Assembly (NCBI RefSeq): GCF_002368195.1
Contig: NZ_AP018178.1
Span: 355,436-419,435 of the forward strand
Length of the DNA: 64,000 nucleotides
Source of the DNA: Calothrix sp. NIES-2100
GTDB lineage: Bacteria > Cyanobacteriota > Cyanobacteriia > Cyanobacteriales > Nostocaceae
Direction of reading: 5' to 3'
In this document: positions 55,149 through 63,757 of the stretch, in pieces
Numbering within the stretch: the first letter of the stretch is position 1
How the letters are laid out: every line of letters begins with the position of its first letter
The notes under the pieces: generated by a model
Seen by the model: only the letters and a program-made list of their open reading frames with translations
Databases searched by the model: none
What the model was told of the DNA's origin: nothing
Made by a program: the position numbers and the translations under genes

Positions 55149-55844
55149 ATGTCAACGCAATTCCTTTTGGACGAAAATGATATAAAAGAATTAACAAAAC
55201 TAATGCTCGTAATGATCGAGACCCAAGAGTCAAGAAAACAACTATGTAGAGAACTTGGTATCAACCCCCAGGAAGTCTCGTTTATCATCGGTACTTCAGA
55301 TGATACATTTTGTACAGAGTTAATTGACTCTTTAAATCGATATGGGTATCAAGAAAATCTATGTAAGCTTTGTTGCGATAAATTGTTTCCTATCTTGAAT
55401 AAATCAGTATATAGCCATCGTATATCTATCTTAAAAAAGATTATAGAAAAAATCAATTGTAATTGTAACCATAAAAAACAAAATCATCCAATACCAATTG
55501 TCCCTAATCCAGATGAATTAAAATCTGAATCATGGTTTACAAAAATCGGTAACGTTAACAAAAAACTACTTGGAGGTGGTGCAATTCTTCTAATTGGGTT
55601 AGCAGGATTTCCAATTTATTATTCAATTCAAAAACCTCATACAAAAATTATATACAATGATTCCCCAGGCAATGATATAATAAAGTATGAGTATACAAAT
55701 GAAGAAGATTGTATAAAACGTTGCGAGAAAGAGACGGGATGTGTAGGAGTTGTAACTTCACCGAACAATGAATGCTGGTTAAAAGCGCACATCAACTCTT
55801 CTCTTATTGAAAATCCATCGAGAACTACTATACAAATACGATGA
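55149..55844 (+). CDS. Receptor-like membrane protein: EAD, transmembrane helix, PAN/Apple-like domain
   Basis: AGGAGG six bases before the ATG and a 27-base gap to the CHAT gene indicate an operon. Residues 5-100 repeat the adaptor of the CHAT protein (SRKQLCRELGINPQEVSFI..TSDDTF...LCKLCCDKLF). A basic spacer, one membrane helix (139-160) and a C-terminal domain with four cysteines (188, 192, 198, 209: DCIKRCEKETGCVG...ECWLK) follow. The cysteine pattern fits a PAN/Apple module, which binds proteins or glycans and needs an oxidising compartment, so this part should face the periplasm. The PAN call is less certain than the EAD. Confidence 0.75.
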   Translation: MSTQFLLDENDIKELTKLMLVMIETQESRKQLCRELGINPQEVSFIIGTSDDTFCTELIDSLNRYGYQENLCKLCCDKLFPILNKSVYSHRISILKKIIEKINCNCNHKKQNHPIPIVPNPDELKSESWFTKIGNVNKKLLGGGAILLIGLAGFPIYYSIQKPHTKIIYNDSPGNDIIKYEYTNEEDCIKRCEKETGCVGVVTSPNNECWLKAHINSSLIENPSRTTIQIR

Positions 55845-56281
55845 TATTGCTTAACACTTCATTTAGATCGCCCGCCTCGTAGGTTGGGTTGACGTAAGGA
55901 AACCCAACATTGCATTAGCTTTAACGAAGTGCGATCGCTCTCAACAATGATTTGCTCAAAGGAGCGATCGCAATTATTATATCAGAGAACCCAAAAGCTA
56001 TTTCGGAGAACCCAAAAGCTATTTCGGAGAACCCAAAAGCTATTTTGGAGAACCCAAAAGCTATTTCGGAGAACCCAAAAGCTATTTTGGCGATCGCAGA
56101 TTGGGAAATCTAGTTAAAAAATCAATTGAGTTGAGCAGCGATCGCGATTTATTAGTGAGTAAGCGATCGCATCCTCAAACATGGTTTACACAAAAGAGCG
56201 ATCGCCCTGATTCTGGAAAATGTAAAATTAAGCAAGAGCGATCGCATAAAAGCAAAAAAATAAAATTTTTTTGCAAATCTC
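55845..56281. other. Repeat-rich intergenic region dense in HIP1 sites
   Basis: It contains a GTAGGTTGGGTT...AACCCAAC inverted pair near 55878-55910, the 21-bp array at 55971, and at least seven GCGATCG sites between 55931 and 56242. Frames through it are repeat artefacts. It lies between convergent genes. Confidence 0.5.
55971..56096. repeat. 21-bp tandem repeat array, 6 units
   Basis: Six contiguous 21-bp units: the first begins CAATTATTAT, four read CAAAAGCTATTT then CGGAGAACC or TGGAGAACC, and the last ends in TGGCGATCG (HIP1). It aligns without gaps with the units at 24632 and 53260. Confidence 0.85.
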
Positions 56282-57220
56282 TTATTGAAGATAGTGACTA
56301 ATTTTGTCGGCGACTCGATCGCTATTCCAATAGCTGCCATGTGCTTCTCCCCCATGTAAAAGAGCTAGCGTACTTTGACTAAAAGGATCGAGAATAATAT
56401 CTAATAATCCTGCTTCTCCTGTGAGAATATCGTCGATATCAAGACAATTACTATCTGTTCCTTTAATTAAATCTTGCATCAGTTCTTTAATGGGATAAGC
56501 TACTGGATCGCCAGGATGAATGTAATTTCGCCAAGGCAGGCTTTTACCTGTTTTATGATATAAATTGGTTAATAATTTTTGGAGATTATCGCTAATATCG
56601 CTGCTGCTACCAGTAATATTGGTCAAATTAAAGAATGGTATAGGAGAACCCATTGTATGGATACTATCAAGTATAATGCCTTTGTGAGTGGTATCTGTTC
56701 TTTGACCAGTATTGCTAACACCAGTAATCCCAAAAAATTTATCCCGAATATCCATCACATCTTCATGCCCAGGTACATTTTCATAATTCCAACGAGGGGC
56801 AAATAAGACGTCTAATAAGATTACTGTTCCCCAACTATGAGTTACCAAATGCAGGCGATCGTCAGGTTGAACATTTTTAATCACCCCTAGCCCATCAGTT
56901 TTTAATTGTTTGACTACGTTAGACCCAATAAAACGACTAATGTAGAGTGCTGCATCTCCAATGAATTGTAATAGTTGATGAGAGCGGAATTCCCTAAACC
57001 ACATTTTATCCCACTTGGGCGAGCTTTCCATCGTTTTAAGTAATTGCTCCTCAGCCTCTTGATTTACATTTCCCCAATAAAGTGGAACTGGAATAAGTTG
57101 GCGTTGATTATTCGTTTTTCGTTCTTTGAGTTTTGTAATCAGCCCCTCGGCGTATTTTGGATTTTCTCTAATGTCTCTAGTATTGACCCCATGCACAAAC
57201 ATTACATAATCTGTTGCCAT
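56282..57220 (-). CDS. Alpha/beta-hydrolase fold protein, possible lipase/esterase
   Basis: The protein begins with VMFVHGVNTR (oxyanion HG), has the nucleophile elbow VTHSWGTV (Ser in place GxSxG-like HSWG), a likely acid in HPGDPVAYP and the His in HGGEAHGSYW near the C-terminus, so a Ser-Asp-His triad is plausible. There is no signal peptide or clear membrane helix. It converges with the EAD-TM-PAN gene. Some bacterial defence loci carry such hydrolases, but nothing here proves a link. Confidence 0.75.
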   Translation of the reverse strand: MATDYVMFVHGVNTRDIRENPKYAEGLITKLKERKTNNQRQLIPVPLYWGNVNQEAEEQLLKTMESSPKWDKMWFREFRSHQLLQFIGDAALYISRFIGSNVVKQLKTDGLGVIKNVQPDDRLHLVTHSWGTVILLDVLFAPRWNYENVPGHEDVMDIRDKFFGITGVSNTGQRTDTTHKGIILDSIHTMGSPIPFFNLTNITGSSSDISDNLQKLLTNLYHKTGKSLPWRNYIHPGDPVAYPIKELMQDLIKGTDSNCLDIDDILTGEAGLLDIILDPFSQSTLALLHGGEAHGSYWNSDRVADKISHYLQ

Positions 57221-57615
57221 AATATTTACCTTTTTTTACATTTAGGAAGAGATAAGGTTGGGTTTTTTTGCCTCAACCCAACCTAAGAAAGTGGCGATCG
57301 TTAGACTTTCCCTTTGACATTTTCAGAATTTTTCTACGTAGAGTTTTCTTTTCAACTCGTTCTGATTCTGTTTGATCGGCATAGCTATTTAACTCAATCA
57401 TGCAGCTTTACTACAATCAACACAACCGAAGTTAGCGAATTTAAGAAAGAAGTTAAGGATTAAGCACCAGAAATTTCCCAAAGGTAGACCCCATATAGGT
57501 TTCAAGAATCAAAAATTTTAGAACCTCGTCATCTTTGGGAGTTAAATTTGCTTAAATTTTGAAGATCCCGAAGTTAAGAGTTGCGCTTTAGCGAACATTT
57601 GCTTAACTATTGTGA
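57221..57615. other. Intergenic region with one hairpin
   Basis: AGGTTGGG (57255-57262) pairs with CCCAACCT (57277-57284) around a T-rich loop. The rest is AT-rich and unremarkable. A 42-codon frame at 57273-57401 (minus strand) starts with ATG but lacks a ribosome binding site and is not called. Confidence 0.4.
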
Positions 57616-60600
57616 TTAAGGTGTCACACCCTCCAATTCTTCATCGGTCAAATCATACAATTGGCGTAACTTATCTAACTTATCTCGATCGGCTTGCCAG
57701 AAACCCCGCCCATGTGCCTCTAACATTCTCCCTACTATATTGCGGAATGCTTCCGGGTTCGCCTTACGTAATTTCTCAGCCATCTCTGCATCAAAGGCGT
57801 AAGTATCCGCAGCTTGGTCATATACCCAATCATCAGTAAAATCCGCAGTACCGCCCCAACCAATCAACGCCGTCATCCGTTGGGATATTTCAAACGCACC
57901 ACCAGAACCTTGATTAGCCATCGCTTGCGCCCATTTGGGATTTACCAACTTCGTGCGGTACTCCATCCGCAGTAAATCATCTAAATTGCGGGGTGTGGTA
58001 TCTTTCGAGAAACTTTCGACAAAACTGGTAGTGATTTTTTTACCCCGTTGTTTTTCAGCCGCTTTCTTTAACCCACCAGTATTGGCGTAATATTCTTGAA
58101 TATCGGTAATACCATATTCTACCGAATCAATTTCTTGAACAATGCGATCGCTTGTTTTCAATAAAGTATTTAACACCTCAGGCCTAGCCTGTCCCTTATC
58201 TTGTCGCCCATAGCTAAACACATTGCGACTTTGCCAAGTATTACCTAACTCTTCCCCAGATTCCCAATTACCATCCACAACTTGGTCATTCACCAAAGAA
58301 CCAAAATCTCCCGCCGGGTTAGAAAACAACCTCGCCGATACATTCTCCACACCTTGCGCCTGCAAAGCCAAAGCATGTTTTCTAATAAAATTCTTTTCTT
58401 CAGGTTCATCAGCATCAGCAGCCCGTTGAAACAAATCATCTAATAACTCAATGATATTCACAAAACTATCGCGGAAAATTCCCGAAAGATTTCCTAACAC
58501 ATCAATCCGGGGATGTCCCACATCAGCCAAAGGTTTCAACTCATAACGAACAATTCTCCCCGTTCCCTCCTTCACAGCTTCAGCGCCAACTAATTCTAAT
58601 AGAATCCCCAACGATTCACCCTTAGTTTTAATCGCATCCAAACCCCATAACATCACCGCCACAGTTTCCGGATATTTCCCATGTTCTTCTAAATGCTGGG
58701 CGATAATTTTTTGCGCAATTTCCCTACCCCGTTCATAAGCCGCAGGAGAAGGCATTCTATAAGGATCTAAAGCATGAATATTCCTCCCCGTAGGTAACAC
58801 CCCAGCCCCATCCCTTAACAAATCACCACCAGGCGCAGGCGGAATATACTCCCCATTCAAACCCCTTAATAAATTCCTCAACTCATCAGTCGATTGCATT
58901 AATAAACTTTTTATTTCCTCTTCCTCCTCTTGGTGTCCTTGGCGACTTGGCGGTTCATTTCCAAAATAAGCCTCCAAATACCCCGCCAACTTTTCCTCAT
59001 CCGGTTCCTCCCCCAAAACATGCAACCCAGAAGAAAACAACCGAGTTTCTAACACTTGCAAATACCCATACAACTTCACCAAATAATCATCAAAAATATG
59101 GGCACTAAACATCCGCACATTTTCATAACTAAAAGGAATCCCCAGCTTTTTCGCATCTTCCAAAGGACAATCCGCATCCAACCCAGTATCAACAATTTTT
59201 GTACAAATAGCTTCCTTCAGTGCATAATTCTTTTTCGGGTCTTCCCGATACTCCGAAATTAAATCTCTTAGCCCCAACAACTCCTTATACAAACCAGCAC
59301 GCCCATAAGGCGGGACATTATGGGAAATTAACACCCCATAACCGCGACGCTTCGCCAAAATTGACTCCGAAGGATTATTCGCCGCATATATATATAGATT
59401 AGGGATATCACCTAACAAAATATCCGACCAAGAATAACCCGTATTTCCTAAAGGCGAACCCGGTAACCATTCCACAGTTCCATGCATTCCAAAATGAACC
59501 ACAGCATCAGCAGCAAACTCATTTTGTAACCATTTATAAAAAGCAGCATATTGAGGATGAGGCGTTAAATCTCTCTCAAACATTAACCGCATCGGGTCGC
59601 CTTGTAAACCCAAAGGTGGCTGTACACCTATCCAGATATTTCCTAACTGCACACCTCCAATTTGAAACTCATCACCATAAGTTTTAATCCCCGTCCCCGT
59701 CAAAGATTTCCATTGCTTCTCAATGCGAGAAGTGCGGAGATATCCTAACCATTTTTCCAGAGTCCGAACGTTAACTGACGCGGGGACGCGGGGATGTAGG
59801 GACGCGGGGACTATCTCTGTCTTTGCGTCTCCCCGTCTCCGTTTCTCCGCGTCATTGAAACTTTCATCCGCTTCCTTCACCCAGCGAATTAATTCTTCTC
59901 CATCATCCGGTAAATCCCCGACTGCATAACCTTCTTCTTTAAGTGCGTTGAGTAATTTTAATAAACTACGCGGCACATTTAATAAAGCAGCCGTACCCAC
60001 AGCACCATAACCAGGAGGGAAACCATATAAAATAATGGCAATTTTGCGTTCCGATGCAGGTTGTTTTCGCAAATTAATCCAACTTTTTACCCTCCCAATT
60101 AATCGCTGCACCCGTTCAGGAATCAAATAAATATCTTCACCCACCAACCCACCAAGGGGAACAGTATCAATAGCCCCATCGAGTTCAGGTAAAGCATACA
60201 ACACCACACTTTGTAAACCGCCAATACCTTGTCGCGTCCAAGAATGAATATCTTGAATTAACAACGGTGCAGCTACAAAATAAGGGACATTTTTCGCAGT
60301 CAGAATACGTTTAGCAACTTCTACCTGTCGCCCTGCTTCCATTGAACCAGCCGGGCCACCAACTAAAGGAAACCCAATTGTAGAAACAACAGCATCAACT
60401 TTCACCGCTTCCTTTGAAAGCGAGGGAGTTTCATTATTACCAAGTTCTCTTTGTTGAATTTCATAATCAGTTGTCATCCAATCTCTGACAGCCACATGTC
60501 CTTCCACCCCATTAATAAAAATCGGTAAAGGAATTAACCCTGCTGCTTCAAAACTTCTAATTAATTGGGAAATATATGCTTGTTTTGTAATAACGTGTTT

Positions 60601-61374
60601 GCGGTAGAGGAGAATACCCACAACCGGATGAGTGAGTGACGCGGAGAAATTTCCATTTACATTCTCCGCGTCTCCGTGTCCCCGCGTCCCCGTGTCCTTT
60701 CTTTGCTGATACCATTCCACATAAGCGTTTGGTGATTCAAAAAAGCCCTGGTAATCTGGATGCAATAACCCCATATTTGGAGTTTCCACAGGCGCGGGAA
60801 TATCGCCAACCTTTAAGCCCAAATATTTTTCCGCCAGTATCCAAAATAATGACGCAACATTTTCAGACCCGCCAGCATTCCAATAACCATAAATAATTAA
60901 CCAGTTGCGTAAATCTTGAACTTTTTGCACTGGTATATATTTGAGTAGTTTCGGCCCTACCTTTAAAAAGCTAATATAACCCGCGAGTTTATCTTCTTCT
61001 CTACCGTTACTAAATTTATCCAGAATGAATTTTACTGGCTTGGGCATACCTTTGGGTTTATCGCCAATGGCAAAATCGCCCAGCTTGGTTAAACTCATCA
61101 ATTCCAAAGCCGACTCGAACACCAAGCGGATGGGAATTTGGGTCAGGCGATCGCGCAGCCACATAACCTGGTCATAATCAAATAGTAAGCTGCCAAAAAA
61201 TACCTCAGCGTCTTGGAGTGCGGCTTCTACTTCCTGGCGCTTAGTGGTAATATCGCGATCGCTAAACACTCGAATGTCCAAATCTAAACAGCGAGAGTTA
61301 GCTAAAAAAGCCGCTTTCCTATACAAGTCAGCGTTAAAGGATTCAAACCCAGCAATCAAGACGATGCGTTTCAT
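57616..61374 (-). CDS. bchH: Magnesium chelatase subunit H, BchH-type (CobN/BchH family)
   Basis: The 1252-residue protein has an N-terminal DUF3479 region (ELMSLTKLGDFAIG, GMPKPVKFIL) and the large CobN/Mg-chelatase domain with FGMHGTVEWLPGSPLGNTGY, YAANNPSESILAKRRGYG and SHNVPPYGRAGLYKEL. These match the BchH type, not plant-like ChlH, which has a different sequence at this site. H subunits bind protoporphyrin and receive Mg; cyanobacteria often have such a second H-type gene beside the main chlH. No chlI/chlD partners are near. Two linkers (about 223-246 and 507-533) are encoded by dispersed repeats. Confidence 0.85.
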   Translation of the reverse strand: MKRIVLIAGFESFNADLYRKAAFLANSRCLDLDIRVFSDRDITTKRQEVEAALQDAEVFFGSLLFDYDQVMWLRDRLTQIPIRLVFESALELMSLTKLGDFAIGDKPKGMPKPVKFILDKFSNGREEDKLAGYISFLKVGPKLLKYIPVQKVQDLRNWLIIYGYWNAGGSENVASLFWILAEKYLGLKVGDIPAPVETPNMGLLHPDYQGFFESPNAYVEWYQQRKDTGTRGHGDAENVNGNFSASLTHPVVGILLYRKHVITKQAYISQLIRSFEAAGLIPLPIFINGVEGHVAVRDWMTTDYEIQQRELGNNETPSLSKEAVKVDAVVSTIGFPLVGGPAGSMEAGRQVEVAKRILTAKNVPYFVAAPLLIQDIHSWTRQGIGGLQSVVLYALPELDGAIDTVPLGGLVGEDIYLIPERVQRLIGRVKSWINLRKQPASERKIAIILYGFPPGYGAVGTAALLNVPRSLLKLLNALKEEGYAVGDLPDDGEELIRWVKEADESFNDAEKRRRGDAKTEIVPASLHPRVPASVNVRTLEKWLGYLRTSRIEKQWKSLTGTGIKTYGDEFQIGGVQLGNIWIGVQPPLGLQGDPMRLMFERDLTPHPQYAAFYKWLQNEFAADAVVHFGMHGTVEWLPGSPLGNTGYSWSDILLGDIPNLYIYAANNPSESILAKRRGYGVLISHNVPPYGRAGLYKELLGLRDLISEYREDPKKNYALKEAICTKIVDTGLDADCPLEDAKKLGIPFSYENVRMFSAHIFDDYLVKLYGYLQVLETRLFSSGLHVLGEEPDEEKLAGYLEAYFGNEPPSRQGHQEEEEEIKSLLMQSTDELRNLLRGLNGEYIPPAPGGDLLRDGAGVLPTGRNIHALDPYRMPSPAAYERGREIAQKIIAQHLEEHGKYPETVAVMLWGLDAIKTKGESLGILLELVGAEAVKEGTGRIVRYELKPLADVGHPRIDVLGNLSGIFRDSFVNIIELLDDLFQRAADADEPEEKNFIRKHALALQAQGVENVSARLFSNPAGDFGSLVNDQVVDGNWESGEELGNTWQSRNVFSYGRQDKGQARPEVLNTLLKTSDRIVQEIDSVEYGITDIQEYYANTGGLKKAAEKQRGKKITTSFVESFSKDTTPRNLDDLLRMEYRTKLVNPKWAQAMANQGSGGAFEISQRMTALIGWGGTADFTDDWVYDQAADTYAFDAEMAEKLRKANPEAFRNIVGRMLEAHGRGFWQADRDKLDKLRQLYDLTDEELEGVTP
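59775..59857. repeat. GC-rich hairpin repeat inserted in frame within bchH, site 1
   Basis: TGACGCGGGGACGCGGGG and GGGACGCGGGGACT are followed by GTCTCCCCGTCTCCG and TTCTCCGCGTCA, forming an imperfect inverted repeat with multiple CGCG(T/G)C units. It encodes a charged linker around EKRRRGDAKTE. Confidence 0.7.
60634..60705. repeat. GC-rich hairpin repeat inserted in frame within bchH, site 2
   Basis: GACGCGGAGAA (60638-60648) pairs perfectly with TTCTCCGCGTC (60662-60672), followed by TCCGTGTCCCCGCGTCCCCG. The order of parts equals that of the repeat in lysC. It encodes the linker RKDTGTRGHGDAENVNGNFS. Confidence 0.75.
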
Positions 61375-61474
61375 GCAGTAAGCTACAAAATATGTCTTTA
61401 TCTTGATCTTAATTCGCCTTTCAAGTTAAAACCTTAGACGCAGAAATTATCGTCATGTTTTGCCTTTAACACTC

Positions 61475-62575
61475 ATGCGTCCCCAAAATTGCTTACTTGC
61501 CCTGTTGAGCTTCACAATGCTAGCGAATTCTTACCCTGTTTTCGCTGCTCCCTTCAATTCTGCGGGTATTTGTGTTAAAGAAAACGCCTCACTTCCAACT
61601 TTACCTTTAGCCCCTTTGCCTCTTCTTACCCTCCCTAGTTTACCTGTGAGCAATCAGAATACTTCTGGTTTGCGTTATCAAGCCCTTGATTTAGCAGCCC
61701 AGGGTAAACTTGAGCAAGCCCTAAAAGTAGCCCAAAGTATCCCCAATGACACTGAAAGATTTGATACTTTGAGTAACATAGCTGACAACTTAGCCGCCGC
61801 CGGAAAAATCTCCGAGGCTTTGAAATTCGTCCAAAGCATTGAAAATCCAGGACAAAGACTCCAAACTTTAAGTAATATATCTAACAACTTGGCAGCATTA
61901 GGCAAAGTTGACCAAGCCTTGAAAGTTGCTGGCACTATTGAAGATAATACACAAAAATATTGGACAGTACGGGGTATAGCGATCAAATTAGCCGAAGTGG
62001 GAAGAATCCCCCAATCCTTGCTCATCGCTAAAACCATGAAAACTAACTATGAAAAATGCTCAACTTTGAGTGGAGTTGCTATCAAATTAGCAGAAGTAGG
62101 GCAAGACTCCCAAGCTGTACAATTAGCCAAAACAATAGAAGATGAATATTGGCAAAGTTCAACTTTAAATCAGATAGTTATGAAACTATTAGAAGCCAAA
62201 AAACTCACCCAAGCTTTGCAGATAGCCAATAGCATTACTGACGAATATCAAAAATCTTCGACATTGCATGATATAGTGGTGAATTTAGCAGACTCCAGCG
62301 AATTTACTCAAGCCTTACAAATAGCTCAAACAATAAATTCTCATAGTCAAAAAGCCTCAGCATTGATCAAAATAGCTGCTAGATATAGAAAAACTAAACA
62401 ACCATCTCAAGCCTTGCCAATTCTCGCACAAGCTCTAGAGTTAACTCAAAAAGACGATGTAGAATATGACAAAGCATCGTTGCTGCGTGAGATAGCAGAC
62501 GAATATAGAAGACTTGGCGAAAAGGATAAAGCTTTAGAACTTTTATCCCAAGTCGATGCGCTAGAAGGAAATTAA
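61475..62575 (+). CDS. Secreted helical-repeat (TPR/SEL1-like) protein
   Basis: A signal peptide (MRPQNCLLALLSFTMLANSYPVFA) is followed by a Pro/Leu-rich linker and seven to eight helical repeats of 36-38 residues with the pattern G...QALKVA.SI.....KS.TL..I..NLA..G. This is a TPR-like solenoid expected in the periplasm or outside. TTG 61460 is possible, but ATG 61475 gives the better signal. Similar repeat proteins occur in many cyanobacteria without known function. It is divergent from bchH by about 100 bases. Confidence 0.8.
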   Translation: MRPQNCLLALLSFTMLANSYPVFAAPFNSAGICVKENASLPTLPLAPLPLLTLPSLPVSNQNTSGLRYQALDLAAQGKLEQALKVAQSIPNDTERFDTLSNIADNLAAAGKISEALKFVQSIENPGQRLQTLSNISNNLAALGKVDQALKVAGTIEDNTQKYWTVRGIAIKLAEVGRIPQSLLIAKTMKTNYEKCSTLSGVAIKLAEVGQDSQAVQLAKTIEDEYWQSSTLNQIVMKLLEAKKLTQALQIANSITDEYQKSSTLHDIVVNLADSSEFTQALQIAQTINSHSQKASALIKIAARYRKTKQPSQALPILAQALELTQKDDVEYDKASLLREIADEYRRLGEKDKALELLSQVDALEGN

Positions 62576-62700
62576 TTCGTAATTCGTAATTCGTAATACA
62601 AAAGAGTTTAATCGTGTGAATGGGTTGCAGATTGAGGATTGGGAGTAAATGGAGTGAGTGAGGATAAATATCAATTCATTCGTAGGGGCACAGCAATGCT

Positions 62701-62893
62701 CATTGGTGTCAACTTAAGTTAAAAGGCTTATCCCACAGGCATTTTACCCCACCCCTCAATCCCCTCCCCGTTTACGGGGAGGGGAGGTTTTGCGTCAGCA
62801 AAGCCGGGGTGGGGTGACGCGGATCATGATGTTAAGTGAGAGAATTCGCTCATCACGTCTTGGTAAGGGTTTCACGTTAAGTTGACACGTATG
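62701..62893 (-). mobile_element. MITE family 1, copy 2 (inverted relative to copies 1 and 3)
   Basis: A 193-bp element with ends CATTGGTGTCAACTTAA and TTAAGTTGACACGTATG, flanked by the 9-bp duplication AGCAATGCT (62692-62700 and 62894-62902). The flanks form a palindrome, GTAGGGGCAC before and GTGCCC after. The interior is the reverse complement of copies 1 and 3. Confidence 0.9.
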
Positions 62894-63132
62894 AGCAATG
62901 CTGTGCCCTATAGTCTAGTGCATCCAAACGAGAACCGCTATAATCACTCCACACATAAGGGATTTGCATGAAAATAAAGTACCAGTGAACCGAGTTTCGA
63001 CTCCGCTCAACTCTCGACTGCTGAGGGTTGAGCAAAGCGATGCACTGAAGCTCACGAAGTGTCGAAACCCGTCTGATTGGGACACTATTAACCCGCAGAT
63101 CCCTAAGTTATTCATCAGGGCACAACAATGTT

Positions 63133-63325
63133 CATACGTGTCAACTTAACGTGAAACCCTTGCCAAGATGTGATTTGATACAAAATCACGTACCACCAAG
63201 ATCCGCGCTACCCCACCCCAGTTTTGCTGACGCAAAACTTCCCCTCCCCTTGCCAAGGGGAGGGGATTGAGGGGTGGGGTAAAATGCCTGTGGAATAAGC
63301 GTTTTGACTTAAGTTGACACAAATG
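63133..63325 (+). mobile_element. MITE family 1, copy 3
   Basis: A 193-bp element bounded by CATACGTGTCAACTTAA and TTAAGTTGACACAAATG, flanked by the 9-bp duplication AACAATGTT (63124-63132 and 63326-63334). Outside are GGGCAC and GTGCCCC, again a palindromic target. It is almost identical to copy 1 except for the loop region of the central hairpin. Confidence 0.9.
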
Positions 63326-63388
63326 AACAATGTTGTGCCCCTACCAATCTGTCGCATTTTTTTTCAAATTGGTAAGCGTTTTTCTGCC

Positions 63389-63757
63389 CTATTCTTCCCT
63401 AGTAGGTGTAACCGTGGTTTGACGCTCAGGACGTTTGCGATCGCTTTTGCGAGTACCTCCAGCCATTTGATATTCGTGGCTATTGTTACCGAATTTATAA
63501 GCAATACCACCCAAGATTTTCTGAGAATAGTCTGCTAAATCTTTTTCTTCTTCGATGATTTGGGTTAATAAATTATCGATAGTGGAGAGTGTGCGATTGT
63601 ATGTTTTTACAGATTGTCGCAGTTTTTCAATTTTTTTAGTATAATTTTCGACTGTCAACCCTTCTCCTACATCTAGGCTAGAATCAATAGATTCAATACT
63701 AGCTAGACGTTTTTCAGCGTTGCTCAGAATACGTGAACTGCGTTTAATTCTTGCCAT
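63389..63757 (-). CDS. Small helical protein of unknown function (paralogue of the 25.2-kb gene)
   Basis: From ATG 63757 (AGGG eight bases upstream) the gene encodes 122 residues: a helical N-terminal part (RILSNAEKRLASIESIDSSLDVGEGLTVENYTKKI), a second helix pair and the motif YKFGNNSHEYQMAGGTRKSDRK. The GTG at 63766 is a less likely start. It shares spacing and key residues with the protein at 25169-25594 but lacks its long disordered tail. The basic C-terminus may contact nucleic acid or another protein. Function unknown. Confidence 0.8.
   Translation of the reverse strand: MARIKRSSRILSNAEKRLASIESIDSSLDVGEGLTVENYTKKIEKLRQSVKTYNRTLSTIDNLLTQIIEEEKDLADYSQKILGGIAYKFGNNSHEYQMAGGTRKSDRKRPERQTTVTPTREE

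Larger units (their letters stand above)
62576..63388. other. Intergenic region occupied by two MITE copies
   Basis: Besides the two family-1 elements (listed separately), the 239 bases between them contain a TTTCGACTCCGCTCAACTCTCG / GAAGTGTCGAAACC pair of inverted segments (about 62994-63070). No gene is seen; frames here read through the repeats. Confidence 0.5.

Noticed and set aside
55929..56117. Open frame with repeated RRTQKLF units
   Set aside because: Translation of the 6-unit 21-bp array; no start signal.
57273..57401. 42-codon minus-strand frame starting MIELNSYADQ
   Set aside because: Starts with ATG and is protein-like, but there is no ribosome binding site and its end lies in a hairpin repeat.
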